From: Candidatus Omnitrophota bacterium
GTDB lineage: Bacteria > Omnitrophota > Gorgyraeia > Pluralincolimonadales > Pluralincolimonadaceae
DNA: 37,674 nucleotides
NCBI GenBank assembly: GCA_030695925.1
Contig: JAUYOH010000047.1
Location: forward strand, 1 to 37,674
Reading direction: 5' to 3'
Shown: piece after piece, positions 7,989-15,314 of the stretch
Numbering within the stretch: position 1 is the stretch's first letter
How the letters are laid out: each line of letters opens with the position of its first letter
Position numbers and translations under genes: made by a program
Notes under the pieces: model-generated
Seen by the model: the letters and a program-made list of their open reading frames with translations, nothing else
What the model was told of the DNA's origin: nothing
Database searches by the model: none

Positions 7989-8462
7989 TTGGTGCAACTT
8001 AGAAAAACCATAAAATCACTCCTTCTTAGTATCCCATATCTGTTATTGTCCTTCATTCTTGTTATATCGATTATTGCGCCCATCCTAGAGTATCAGAGGC
8101 TAGAAGTATCGCGGAATCTTTATGAAATAACACATAAGATATGCAATCAGCTGCCAACGAGATGCTTATTTATTTTTACTTCTCCGATGGCACTATGTGC
8201 ACGGTGTTTCTTTATCTATTTAGCAATGCTTGTTGTTGGTATTTTAATGATCGTGTTTAAGAAAGTGTTTTTTAGTTGGAAAGTTGGGTTACTGCTAATG
8301 ATTCCGTGCATTATAGATGGATCTACCCAATATCTTGGACAAAGACTGAGTAATAATGCATTAAGATCGGTTACCGGAGCGTTGGCCGGTGTTGGAGCGG
8401 GGGTGATTATTTTTCCGCTTTATTTTAAATTCGTTGATTTTATTACCAGAAAGAGAGGATGA
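7989..8462 (+). CDS. DUF2085-family integral membrane protein
   Basis: The 157-residue product has about four hydrophobic segments (near 11-30, 66-88, 94-112 and 125-148). It carries the cysteine pattern of DUF2085: HKICNQLPTRCLF around residues 49-61 and CARCFFIYLAML around 70-81, matching the family's CHQ...R and CARC..IY motifs. The function of DUF2085 is not established; the paired cysteines suggest metal binding or redox chemistry at the membrane. The start is TTG at 7989 with AAAGGA 7-12 nt upstream; GTG at 7992 is an alternative. It overlaps the next gene by 4 bp (ATGA) and leads a three-gene operon. Confidence 0.75.
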   Translation: MVQLRKTIKSLLLSIPYLLLSFILVISIIAPILEYQRLEVSRNLYEITHKICNQLPTRCLFIFTSPMALCARCFFIYLAMLVVGILMIVFKKVFFSWKVGLLLMIPCIIDGSTQYLGQRLSNNALRSVTGALAGVGAGVIIFPLYFKFVDFITRKRG

Positions 8463-8974
8463 TGAAGGTGGCAAAGTTTTTATGGCGTGGAGTATTTATA
8501 GCCTTATTTTTGTGTTCCATTTGTTCTGTTGGTTCCGCTGAAGAAAAGGTTATTTTGAAAGACGGAACACCCGTAATGCTGCGATTAACGGAAGAAGTGA
8601 GTACAAAAACAAAAAATTTGAATGACTCAATTCATTTCGAAGTCGCAAAAGATGTCAAGGTAAACGGAAAGGTGGTGATTAAGGCGGGTACGCCCGCGGA
8701 TGGGACCGTCAGCGTATGTCAGAAACCGGATATCCTGGGCCAGGAAGGAACAATTGCCTTCACCGTTAATTCCACCGTGACCGTTGACGGACAATGGTTA
8801 TCTCTTCGCGCAAATGTAACAAGAACCGGAGAGAATAAAATGCTGATATCAGCAGGCGCGGCATATGCGTGCTGCCCAGTATTCGGCCTTATAAGGGGTA
8901 GTGGCGCATCTTTCCCTGTTGGATCAGAGACAAAGGCTTATACGGAGAACGACGTAACGGTGAAGGTAGATTAA
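8459..8974 (+). CDS. Secreted protein, first of two tandem paralogs
   Basis: This 171-residue protein has a Sec signal peptide (MMKVAKFLWRGVFIALFLCS, cleavage likely after VGSA near residue 27). The mature protein is beta-rich with short repeats of the pattern DGTPVMLRLTEEVSTKTKN, VAKDVKVNGKVVIKAGTP and TVTVDGQWLSLRANV. It lines up along its whole length with the next gene product: both have the block ending LGxEG, the VDGQ strand, a CC pair and a closing KAY..xD.TVxV. I do not recognise a named family; similar GTP-V-LRL-type beta domains occur in predicted periplasmic proteins. Translation is coupled to the DUF2085 gene by an ATGA overlap; ATG 8462 is an alternative start. Confidence 0.7.
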   Translation: MMKVAKFLWRGVFIALFLCSICSVGSAEEKVILKDGTPVMLRLTEEVSTKTKNLNDSIHFEVAKDVKVNGKVVIKAGTPADGTVSVCQKPDILGQEGTIAFTVNSTVTVDGQWLSLRANVTRTGENKMLISAGAAYACCPVFGLIRGSGASFPVGSETKAYTENDVTVKVD

Positions 8975-8992
8975 AACAAAAAGGAGGGGATT

Positions 8993-9511
8993 ATGGACAA
9001 CATTAAAAAGGTTATCGCAGTTGTTTTGATACCGGCATTTATTATGGCAGCTATGCAATCGTATTGCTTTGCCACACCGGACTCTATGAAGGTCAAAAAT
9101 GGAACACCTGTTATACTACGACTTACCGAAGATGTAAGTAGTAAGACTAAAAATATGAATGAAAGCGTTGCTATGCAAGTTGCAAAGGATGTTATTATTG
9201 ATGGCAAAACAGTTGTTAAGGCCGGCACTCCTGCTATGGGCACAGTTAGTTGGGCGGAGAAGGCCGGGATGTTAGGCAAGGAAGGAAAAATACAAATTAC
9301 AGCAGACTCGACAAAATCGGTTGATGGTCAGAGAATCCCGCTAAGAGCTTCTGTTACGAGCATGGGGAAAAGCGAGACAGTTATGTCGGTTATTATGTCG
9401 ATTCTATGCTGCATTTTGTTTTTGCTTGTTCCCGGGAAAGAAGCAAGCTTACCGATAGGGACCGAGATTAAGGCTTATATAGATCAAGATCTTACGGTAG
9501 AAGTTCAGTAA
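8993..9511 (+). CDS. Secreted protein, second of two tandem paralogs
   Basis: This 172-residue homologue of the preceding gene follows after 18 bp and has its own AAGGAGG. The N-terminus is a signal peptide (KKVIAVVLIPAFIMAAMQSYCFA, cleavage near 25). Shared blocks include NGTPVILRLTEDVSSKTKN, VAKDV, GKTVVKAGTPAMGTVS, LGKEGKIQIT and VDGQRIPLRA. Near the C-terminus it has a hydrophobic stretch (SVIMSILCCILFLLVPG) where the first paralog has a weaker one, so this copy may be membrane-tethered. The pair looks like a local duplication that has since diverged. Its stop codon abuts the stop of the convergent gene with no gap. Confidence 0.7.
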   Translation: MDNIKKVIAVVLIPAFIMAAMQSYCFATPDSMKVKNGTPVILRLTEDVSSKTKNMNESVAMQVAKDVIIDGKTVVKAGTPAMGTVSWAEKAGMLGKEGKIQITADSTKSVDGQRIPLRASVTSMGKSETVMSVIMSILCCILFLLVPGKEASLPIGTEIKAYIDQDLTVEVQ

Positions 9512-10549
9512 CTATTTCGCGTTAATATCGTATCTTTCAGAATGGCTTGATTGAGTTACTACAAGATCTTCATATTCGGCTTGCTGATTATTAGCGAGAA
9601 AAGATAGAGTAAAATCTTCTAATAGATTAACTCTTACTTTCTTAACAAAAGATGGGACTGGGGGGTATCCTCCAGTCTCTTTTTTGTAAAGATAAAACTT
9701 AATATCTATATCCGCATGTTTATTGAAAAACTTTGATATAGCTCCTTCAATAGAATGCGGTTTCTTCGGAACATCTATTATAAAAATATCAGGATATCCA
9801 TCGTTGTTGATATCCGTAAGGTTGTTTTTCTCGTAAAACATGCCAGTCGATACGATGCGCATACCGGGCTTGTTTTTGTATTCGTTTTTTTCATTGTCCA
9901 AAAAGTAAATATTTATAATACATTTTGTATTCGATAATAAAGCGCCGTAATGTTTATAGCTAATTTCCATTTTTTCGGGGATACCATCATTATTAATATC
10001 GTAATATATACCGCTTATCCAAGATGAGGCCCCTTCCTTTATAACCCTGTCAGGCGTATCTGAAAATGAGCCGTTTTTATTTTGATAGTATATTGAATGT
10101 GTGTAAAATTCACTGTTATAATCCGAAGGCTCTTCAATGTTTGTAAAATCAGGCAATCCGTCATTATTCAGATCCGAAATAATAAATTTATTTTTCGAAA
10201 ACGTGCTATCTATAACGCTATATCTTATACGGCTAGAATCATCATTAATACTGAAAACGCTACTGATATCTTGTCCAGATATGCTTTCAAGACGACCATC
10301 GAGCATATCCCGTTGATTAAATCTAGATACACTCAGTGTTTTGTATCCGAATTCATGTAATAAAGCAAAACGCTCATCCTTATCGCCTGCATATAATTTT
10401 ATGCTGCCTGGCTCAATCGATACTCTATTTATGCACCCGCTATTTAACCTAATATCGATTTGATTTTCATCGCCAAGTCCGTTTTGTGCGAATATTAAGA
10501 AAGTAATTACGATACATATAATTGTCAGCGATATTGTTATTGTTTTCAT
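9512..10549 (-). CDS. Secreted FG-GAP/VCBS-repeat protein, last gene of the ABC operon
   Basis: The 345-residue product has a clear signal peptide (MKTITISLTIICIVITFLIF, cleavage near GLG-DE, residue 26). Three calcium-binding-like FG-GAP repeats are visible: DLNNDGLPDF (Asp126), DINNDGIPEK (Asp184) and DINNDGYPDI (Asp246). Each follows a hydrophobic strand, as in beta-propeller or integrin-like folds. No lipobox, transmembrane helix or sorting signal is seen. The start codon overlaps the stop of the upstream FG-GAP gene by 4 bp, so the two are coupled and probably act together outside the cytoplasm. Substrate or ligand is unknown. AT content is high compared with core genes. Confidence 0.75.
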   Translation of the reverse strand: MKTITISLTIICIVITFLIFAQNGLGDENQIDIRLNSGCINRVSIEPGSIKLYAGDKDERFALLHEFGYKTLSVSRFNQRDMLDGRLESISGQDISSVFSINDDSSRIRYSVIDSTFSKNKFIISDLNNDGLPDFTNIEEPSDYNSEFYTHSIYYQNKNGSFSDTPDRVIKEGASSWISGIYYDINNDGIPEKMEISYKHYGALLSNTKCIINIYFLDNEKNEYKNKPGMRIVSTGMFYEKNNLTDINNDGYPDIFIIDVPKKPHSIEGAISKFFNKHADIDIKFYLYKKETGGYPPVPSFVKKVRVNLLEDFTLSFLANNQQAEYEDLVVTQSSHSERYDINAK

Positions 10550-12057
10550 AAAAAGTTTACCGAGATAATATACAAATTATTACCGAGACAGTCTAAAACC
10601 AAGAATTCCTTTTTACCGTCAGCATTAATATCAATTGATTTAATCTCAGATACACTGCAAGGTAGTTTTACATCTACGCTATTATCTATCAATATCAAAT
10701 TATTCCTCTTTTTCAAAATATTAATCTCAACAAGAGAGTTCTTTTTAAGCAAAAGCATATCCATTATTCCGTCATTGTTCATATCGTTAAATCTAACAAA
10801 TCTCCTAGCACTATCTACTTCACCCGGCGAAGGCAAGACAAACGAGAAGCTTTTATTGAACTCAATACTTTTCTCGTAACCATTCTTTCCAATAATAGAA
10901 TATGTTAAACTGAAGCTAATTTCCTTATTTGTGGCTATTTTAATAAGAGATTCTTTTGTCCCGAGCTTAAGAGTAGCTGTTGATGTTACGGCCTCATATT
11001 GTCCATCGCTATCTAGATCTATAATGTTATCTAGGCCAGGAAGAAATACGGTTTTAAATATGTATTTAGGAGACGAATCAAATTGGAGTGGCGCATGCGC
11101 AAGGTATATTTTAGTACTTATTATCGGCAACAAGGAATTATTACCTCGCAATGGGTATTCTATTTTTGATCCAACAATATCTAAAAAGCCATCTTTATTC
11201 ATATCCATAAAACGCATTTCATCAAAATCTCTTTGAACAAAAGAAATGTTTTGTTTTTCAAACCCTCCGCCATGTTTTTGTAGATACATTGTCATCGCAT
11301 TTTCGGCGCCATCCGCCAAATGTATTATATCTAAAAAGCCATCTCCGTCTAAATCTTGAATCCAATAATTGCGCTGCTTGCTAATGGTCGGAAAGAACGA
11401 CAGGCCTCTAATAGTATTTTTTAAATTGTCGCCAACCCGTGGCCAAGAACTAATGTTTAAGTCGGGGCTGATAGAAGTCTCTGCGAATTGTACAAAAGTT
11501 AGTTTAAAAACGGCGGGGCTTTCTTGCCATAGAATAGAAATTCCATTTTCTGAAGGAATTATAATATCATCAAGCCCATCGCTATTCATATCTACAACAA
11601 ATGAATAGTTTTTTATACTTTTTTGTTTTTGAATAAACGCTGGATGGTTTTCTGGAATATTTAGATAATATGGCCCTCCGATTGCACCATCATTGCTTAA
11701 TGAGAAATAAAAAATCCTAGTTTCGCCAAGACATAGCACACTTTCCCTAGAGGTTTTATCAAGCCTAACCGGATTTACCGCCATAATTTTGTCTTTTAGT
11801 TTTATTGTATATGGTTCAAAAACGAGATCACGGCTTTGTCTAAAAATAGTTAATTCGTAGTCATCGGCCACTATTACATCCTTCAGCCCATTGCCCGCGA
11901 AATCACAACTTGTTACATAAATTGGTTTGTGTTTAACGTCCAAAGAAACGATTTTTATGTTATTAGAGTTAGATACCGCTGGAGCTGCAACCGAGATAGG
12001 ACTAAAAATTGATATAAAAAATAGGCCCAAAAAAGGGAGGCGGTGCCATCTTATCAT
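10546..12057 (-). CDS. Secreted FG-GAP/VCBS-repeat protein, third gene of the ABC operon
   Basis: This 503-residue protein has a signal peptide (MIRWHRLPFLGLFFISIFSP, cleavage after SVAA near 25). At least six D-x-N/D-x-D-G repeats are spread along it: DMNSDG (156), DLDGDG (235), DMNKDG (285), DLDSDG (347), DMNNDG (425) and DINADG (476), with a degenerate DFAGNG near 52. About seven blades fit a seven-bladed propeller covering the whole chain. Such proteins are usually exported and bind calcium and ligands or surfaces. It starts 1 nt after the permease stop, with no separate ribosome site seen, so it is translated with the transporter genes. Confidence 0.78.
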   Translation of the reverse strand: MIRWHRLPFLGLFFISIFSPISVAAPAVSNSNNIKIVSLDVKHKPIYVTSCDFAGNGLKDVIVADDYELTIFRQSRDLVFEPYTIKLKDKIMAVNPVRLDKTSRESVLCLGETRIFYFSLSNDGAIGGPYYLNIPENHPAFIQKQKSIKNYSFVVDMNSDGLDDIIIPSENGISILWQESPAVFKLTFVQFAETSISPDLNISSWPRVGDNLKNTIRGLSFFPTISKQRNYWIQDLDGDGFLDIIHLADGAENAMTMYLQKHGGGFEKQNISFVQRDFDEMRFMDMNKDGFLDIVGSKIEYPLRGNNSLLPIISTKIYLAHAPLQFDSSPKYIFKTVFLPGLDNIIDLDSDGQYEAVTSTATLKLGTKESLIKIATNKEISFSLTYSIIGKNGYEKSIEFNKSFSFVLPSPGEVDSARRFVRFNDMNNDGIMDMLLLKKNSLVEINILKKRNNLILIDNSVDVKLPCSVSEIKSIDINADGKKEFLVLDCLGNNLYIISVNFL

Positions 12058-12058
12058 T

Positions 12059-12856
12059 CTATTTAAATTCCGAGTTCTTCATTGCAATAAGTGATATAAC
12101 CGAGGTAATAAATATCCACAAAACAGAAATAATAAAACAATAATAGACTTTAGGGGCCCAAGTTATAGGGAATCCTTCAACCATATCACTTATTCTATCC
12201 AGCGGAAATTCTATATATGAGGAATAAATAAAATTTTCTATATGCAATTTTGTTTTAATACCCTCAAGCATTATGTAAGAACCGATTGCGATTGCAATAG
12301 CGCTAATGGTAGTTTGAGTAATCGTCGATATCATTATACCGAACGAGATGCCTGCGAATAAAACAATAGCAAGAGTAACGTAAGAGATTAAAAACAACGA
12401 CCAGAATTGGTGTTGAGTTACGATTACCAGGCCATCTTCGCTTAAAGCGCCAAATCCAAAAAGCATAGAGCCTATTATAATCGCAGCAATCGCTGCTATG
12501 ATCATTAAAAGCAGCAGAAACACGAAGCTTGAAATAAGCTTTGATAAAATGAACTGATTTTTTGAGCATCCGGACACTAATATGTTTCGTATGGTTCCGG
12601 AAGCTTTTTCTGAAGATATGGTGTTAGTAGCAAACATTAACAATATAAACGGCAATATAGTCGTTGAAAGGGTTTGTAGGGAAAACACAATAAAAGAGTA
12701 ACCATTATTGGCGTTGTTAGTTCCTTCAATAAATTTTATTCCAAAGGATGATGCGATTACCGCTGCTAACACAAATACTATATAGACATAAGTAGTCTTG
12801 TGCTTTATCATCTTAAAAATCTCGTTCAATGTTGCCTGTTTTAAATGGTTAATCAT
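12059..12856 (-). CDS. ABC-2 type transporter permease
   Basis: This 265-residue membrane protein has six hydrophobic segments: about 20-40, 53-75, 100-130, 140-175, 180-200 and 235-258. It shows the ABC-2 permease layout, with the NTISSEKASGTIRNIL coupling segment after the second helix. It pairs with the ATPase gene, whose stop overlaps its start by 4 bp (ATGA). Permeases of this kind work in export of drugs, peptides, lipids or polysaccharides, or in immunity and gliding systems. Here the direct downstream genes encode two secreted FG-GAP proteins, so a link to surface function is inferred. Confidence 0.85.
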   Translation of the reverse strand: MINHLKQATLNEIFKMIKHKTTYVYIVFVLAAVIASSFGIKFIEGTNNANNGYSFIVFSLQTLSTTILPFILLMFATNTISSEKASGTIRNILVSGCSKNQFILSKLISSFVFLLLLMIIAAIAAIIIGSMLFGFGALSEDGLVIVTQHQFWSLFLISYVTLAIVLFAGISFGIMISTITQTTISAIAIAIGSYIMLEGIKTKLHIENFIYSSYIEFPLDRISDMVEGFPITWAPKVYYCFIISVLWIFITSVISLIAMKNSEFK

Positions 12857-13665
12857 TGTCGGTTTCTTTGTATCGTTTCAATGTAGAATTCTTTTAAATT
12901 CTTTTTGCGAGGAATAAATTTAAAATCCTTAACCCAAGGTTTATCCATAAGAAACTTTTTGCATTCATCCGGTCTAGTTGTTGTCACAATGCAAGATTGC
13001 GCGTCTTCTTTTAGTAGCTCGTGAAGCTTACCGTCACATAGAATAGATCCATTATTAATGATGGCGATTTTGTTACAAATAGACTCCACATCAAACACCT
13101 GATGACTTGATATTATAATTGTTTTTTGTTTATTTATAGAAAGATCTTGTAATAAGGCTAATATGATATGAATGCCTTCAGGATCAAGGCCATTTGTTGG
13201 TTCGTCCAATATAAGAATAGCCGGATCAGAAATAAGGGCAGAGGCAAGGGCTAATCTTTGTTTCATTCCCAGTGAATATCTTTTTACCAAATCATTTGCC
13301 CTATCTAAAAGAGAGACCATGTCTAGTAACCTGTCAATCTCGCTGTTTTTATGAACTCCCTTCAACCTCGCCATCAATGCCATGTTTTCTCTGCCGGTAA
13401 GATAATCGTAAAAGCTTGGGTTTTCGAACAGAATGCCCATAGAATTTAGAATTTCTTTTCTATCTACGCATAAGTTCTTTTCGTCGATTGTTATGTAGCC
13501 TCGGCTTGGTTCTATCAAACCGGTAATCATGCTAAGTATAGTGCTCTTTCCGGCACCATTTGGCCCTAGCAGAGCAAATAGATCCCCGCGGCTTATGAGC
13601 AAATCAACGTCTTTTACGGCACACTTCGCCCCAAAACATTTAGTGACTTTCTTCAATTCAATCAT
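12853..13665 (-). CDS. ABC transporter ATP-binding protein (NatA/BcrA type)
   Basis: A complete 270-residue ABC ATPase: Walker A GPNGAGKST (34-42), FENPSFYDYLTGRENM (80-95, typical of the BcrA/NatA exporter group), signature YSLGMKQR (130-137), Walker B LILDEPTNGLDPEG (about 151-164) and the switch His in IISSHQV. The C-terminal 50 residues form the small extra domain common in this group. It energises the overlapping permease. It is the first gene of the leftward operon. The start is ATG 13665, with TATAAT only 8 nt upstream and no Shine-Dalgarno, so it probably makes a leaderless transcript. Confidence 0.9.
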   Translation of the reverse strand: MIELKKVTKCFGAKCAVKDVDLLISRGDLFALLGPNGAGKSTILSMITGLIEPSRGYITIDEKNLCVDRKEILNSMGILFENPSFYDYLTGRENMALMARLKGVHKNSEIDRLLDMVSLLDRANDLVKRYSLGMKQRLALASALISDPAILILDEPTNGLDPEGIHIILALLQDLSINKQKTIIISSHQVFDVESICNKIAIINNGSILCDGKLHELLKEDAQSCIVTTTRPDECKKFLMDKPWVKDFKFIPRKKNLKEFYIETIQRNRQ

Positions 13666-13673
13666 ATATTTGA

Positions 13674-13679
13674 ATTATA
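13674..13679 (-). promoter_or_regulatory. -10 element of the ABC/FG-GAP operon
   Basis: On the minus strand a perfect TATAAT lies at 13679-13674, 8 nt before the ATG. The -35 region (TACTAA at 13702-13697) is weak. This spacing puts the transcript start at or within 2 nt of the start codon. Confidence 0.45.
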
Positions 13680-13785
13680 TCATACACTCTCGCATATTAG
13701 TAGAAGATACTCGCCAGTAAGGAGATGTGGATGTGTTAAAGAGGAGAATGGTGCCGAAGGGTGCTCTAAAATAGTATGTCATCTC

Positions 13786-13800
13786 GATTAAAAGCCTTGA
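13786..13800 (+). repeat. 15-bp direct repeat, right edge of the accessory island
   Basis: GATTAAAAGCCTTGA, identical to 5364-5378. Its last four bases are the start of the rib operon -35 element. Confidence 0.5.
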
Positions 13801-13825
13801 CAAGGGCTGCTCGATAGTATAAAAT
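13797..13825 (+). promoter_or_regulatory. Promoter of the riboflavin operon
   Basis: TTGACA (13797-13802), a 17-bp spacer, TAAAAT (13820-13825). Transcription would start near 13832, right at the 5' end of the FMN aptamer. Confidence 0.75.
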
Positions 13826-13832
13826 TATCTTA

Positions 13833-13968
13833 CTCTTCGGGAGGGGTGAAATTCCCCACTGGCGGTAAAGCCCGCGAGCCTTAGGCGTATTGATTTACGA
13901 AGTAAATCAGCCGGGGGCAGATCTGGAGAAATCCCAGAGCCAATAGTAAAGTCTAGATGGGAGAAGAG
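13833..13968 (+). ncRNA. FMN riboswitch (RFN element)
   Basis: The conserved RFN cores are readable in order: AGGGGTGAAATTCCCC (13842-13857), ACTGGCGGTAAAGCCCGCGA, GGCAGATCTGGAGAAATCC, CCAATAGTAAAGTCTAGATG and GGGAGAAGAG. The P1 stem is CTCTTC (13833-13838) with GAAGAG (13963-13968). The variable arm holds an 8-bp hairpin, TGATTTAC-gaa-GTAAATCA (13891-13909). It sits between the rib promoter and ribBA and is followed by a terminator at 14011-14043. FMN binding should reduce expression of the rib operon. Confidence 0.95.
13891..13909 (+). repeat. Small hairpin repeat, copy 1 (inside the FMN riboswitch)
   Basis: TGATTTAC-gaa-GTAAATCA, flanked by GCGTAT on the left and GCCGGGGG on the right. 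It matches the hairpin at 15281-15299 in sequence and flanks, with stem base pairs exchanged in a compensatory way. Confidence 0.6.
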
Positions 13969-14010
13969 AGAAGCAATTTTATCCACTTTCGCCGTAGAAG
14001 GCGAAATTAC

Positions 14011-14043
14011 ATCCCGAAGAGAGATCTTCGGGATTTTTGTTTT
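14011..14043 (+). terminator. Riboswitch-controlled intrinsic terminator
   Basis: A perfect 10-bp stem, ATCCCGAAGA (14011-14020), loop GAGA, TCTTCGGGAT (14025-14034), runs into TTTTTGTTTT (14034-14043). The left arm (14012-14021) is also fully complementary over 10 bp to the first strand of the aptamer, CTCTTCGGGA (13833-13842), giving an antiterminator. A second hairpin (TTTCGCC/GGCGAAA, 13987-14005) lies between aptamer and terminator. Confidence 0.85.
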
Positions 14044-14055
14044 AAGGAGAAAAGT

Positions 14056-15267
14056 ATGTTCAACACCATAAAAGAAGCCATATATGATATCCGCAAGGGC
14101 AGGATGATAATAGTCGTCGATGATGAGGACCGCGAGAATGAGGGCGACCTCCTCATGGCGGCAGAGTTCGCGACACCCGAGGCGATAAATTTTATGGCCA
14201 AATACGCCCGCGGCCTGATATGCGTACCGATGGAAGAAGCGAGATTAAAGGAACTCGGTATCCATGTCCTCTCGGAACAGGGAGGCGGACATTTCGGGAC
14301 CGGATGGGCGATGACGATAGACTTGAAGGAGGGCACTACTACCGGCATCTCGGCGCACGACAGGGCGAAGACGATAAAGGCGCTGGTGGACTCCAAGACG
14401 AAGCCCGATGACCTGACGCGCCCCGGCCATGTATTTCCTTTGAGGGCTAAAGAAGGAGGCGTTTTGGTAAGGGCCGGTCATACCGAGGCGGCGGTAGATC
14501 TGGCGCGGCTCTCCCGACAACACGTCGGGATTCCTCCTGTGGGCGTCATCTGCGAGATAATGAATGATGACGGGACGATGGCGAGGACGCCGCAGTTAAT
14601 AGAGTTCGCCAGGCAGCATAAGTTAAAGATCTGCACTATCGCGGACCTTATTAAATACCGGATGGAGTCGGAGAAACTCGTCATACGCATAGAGGAGACG
14701 GTCCTTCCGACCGATTACGGCGAATTCAGGTTGATCTTGTACGAATCAAGGATAGACAAACAGGTCAATGTAGCGCTGGTTATGGGTGAGATATCCGATA
14801 AACCGGCTTTAGTGAGGGTCCATTCAGAATGTTTGACAGGAGACGTATTCTCTTCGTTGCGCTGCGATTGCGGAAGCCAGTTACATCGGGCCCTGGCTAT
14901 GATCAGGAAAGAAGGCGGGGGCGTTCTTCTTTATATGCGTCAGGAAGGCCGTGGCATCGGTCTGAAGAATAAGATAAAAGCATACGCGCTTCAGGATAAA
15001 GGGATGGATACGGTCGAGGCCAACGAAGCGCTGGGCTTCGGGCCTGACCTTAGGGATTACGGCATAGGCGCTCAGATACTTGCCGACTTGGGCCTAAATA
15101 GGATACGCCTTATGACGAACAATCCCAAAAAGATAGTCGGGCTTGAGGGTTATGGGTTAAAGGTCATTGAGCGGGTAGCCATAGAGATCGCGCCTAACCC
15201 GATGAATAAGAAATATCTCAAGGCGAAGAAAGAGAAGCTGGGACACGTTTTGAAGGGGATAAGTTAA
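14056..15267 (+). CDS. ribBA: Bifunctional 3,4-dihydroxy-2-butanone-4-phosphate synthase / GTP cyclohydrolase II
   Basis: This 403-residue enzyme feeds both branches of riboflavin synthesis. The RibB half (about 1-200) has [21 protein letters not shown] near the N-terminus and [14 protein letters not shown], which makes DHBP from ribulose 5-phosphate. The RibA half (about 205-403) has the zinc site [20 protein letters not shown] and [18 protein letters not shown], which opens GTP. ATG 14056 is preceded by AAGGAGA. The frame is open further up to ATG 13957, but that lies inside the aptamer and would run through the terminator, so it is not the start. The loop [19 protein letters not shown] is about four residues longer than the usual ARLxGLxPxGVICEI, and the extra part coincides with a perfect palindrome at 14512-14530. 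Confidence 0.96.
   Translation: MFNTIKEAIYDIRKGRMIIVVDDEDRENEGDLLMAAEFATPEAINFMAKYARGLICVPMEEARLKELGIHVLSEQGGGHFGTGWAMTIDLKEGTTTGISAHDRAKTIKALVDSKTKPDDLTRPGHVFPLRAKEGGVLVRAGHTEAAVDLARLSRQHVGIPPVGVICEIMNDDGTMARTPQLIEFARQHKLKICTIADLIKYRMESEKLVIRIEETVLPTDYGEFRLILYESRIDKQVNVALVMGEISDKPALVRVHSECLTGDVFSSLRCDCGSQLHRALAMIRKEGGGVLLYMRQEGRGIGLKNKIKAYALQDKGMDTVEANEALGFGPDLRDYGIGAQILADLGLNRIRLMTNNPKKIVGLEGYGLKVIERVAIEIAPNPMNKKYLKAKKEKLGHVLKGIS
14512..14530 (+). repeat. Palindromic element inserted in the ribBA coding sequence
   Basis: TCCCGAC-aacac-GTCGGGA forms a 7-bp perfect hairpin and codes for most of SRQHVGI. The same arms with another 5-nt loop occur at 15316-15334 after ribBA. The protein has about four extra residues here compared with family members. 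Confidence 0.6.
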
Positions 15268-15309
15268 ACCCCCAGCGCATTGATTCGCGAAGCGAATCAG
15301 CAGGGGGTT
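15267..15309 (+). repeat. Small hairpin repeat, copy 2 (ribBA-ribH gap)
   Basis: The inner hairpin TGATTCGC-gaa-GCGAATCA (15281-15299) lies inside an outer stem AACCCCC (15267-15273) / GGGGGTT (15303-15309). Sequence and flanks (GCGCAT left, GCAGGGGG right) match the hairpin inside the riboswitch. It follows the ribBA stop directly and could stabilise or punctuate the message. Confidence 0.6.
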
Positions 15310-15314
15310 AATTC

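Noticed and set aside
9512-13665. The ABC/FG-GAP operon as a known gliding (Gld) or lantibiotic immunity system
   Set aside because: The ATPase resembles those groups in general motifs, but there are no other Gld or lantibiotic genes, and FG-GAP partners are not part of those systems.
5364-13800. The AT-rich island as a prophage or transposon
   Set aside because: No integrase, transposase, structural or replication genes are present. Only the composition and a 15-bp repeat support mobility.
13957-14055. Longer ribBA starting at ATG 13957
   Set aside because: The extra 33 codons run through the 3' end of the FMN aptamer and the terminator, and the basic peptide resembles nothing in RibBA. 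ATG 14056 has AAGGAGA and gives the family N-terminus.
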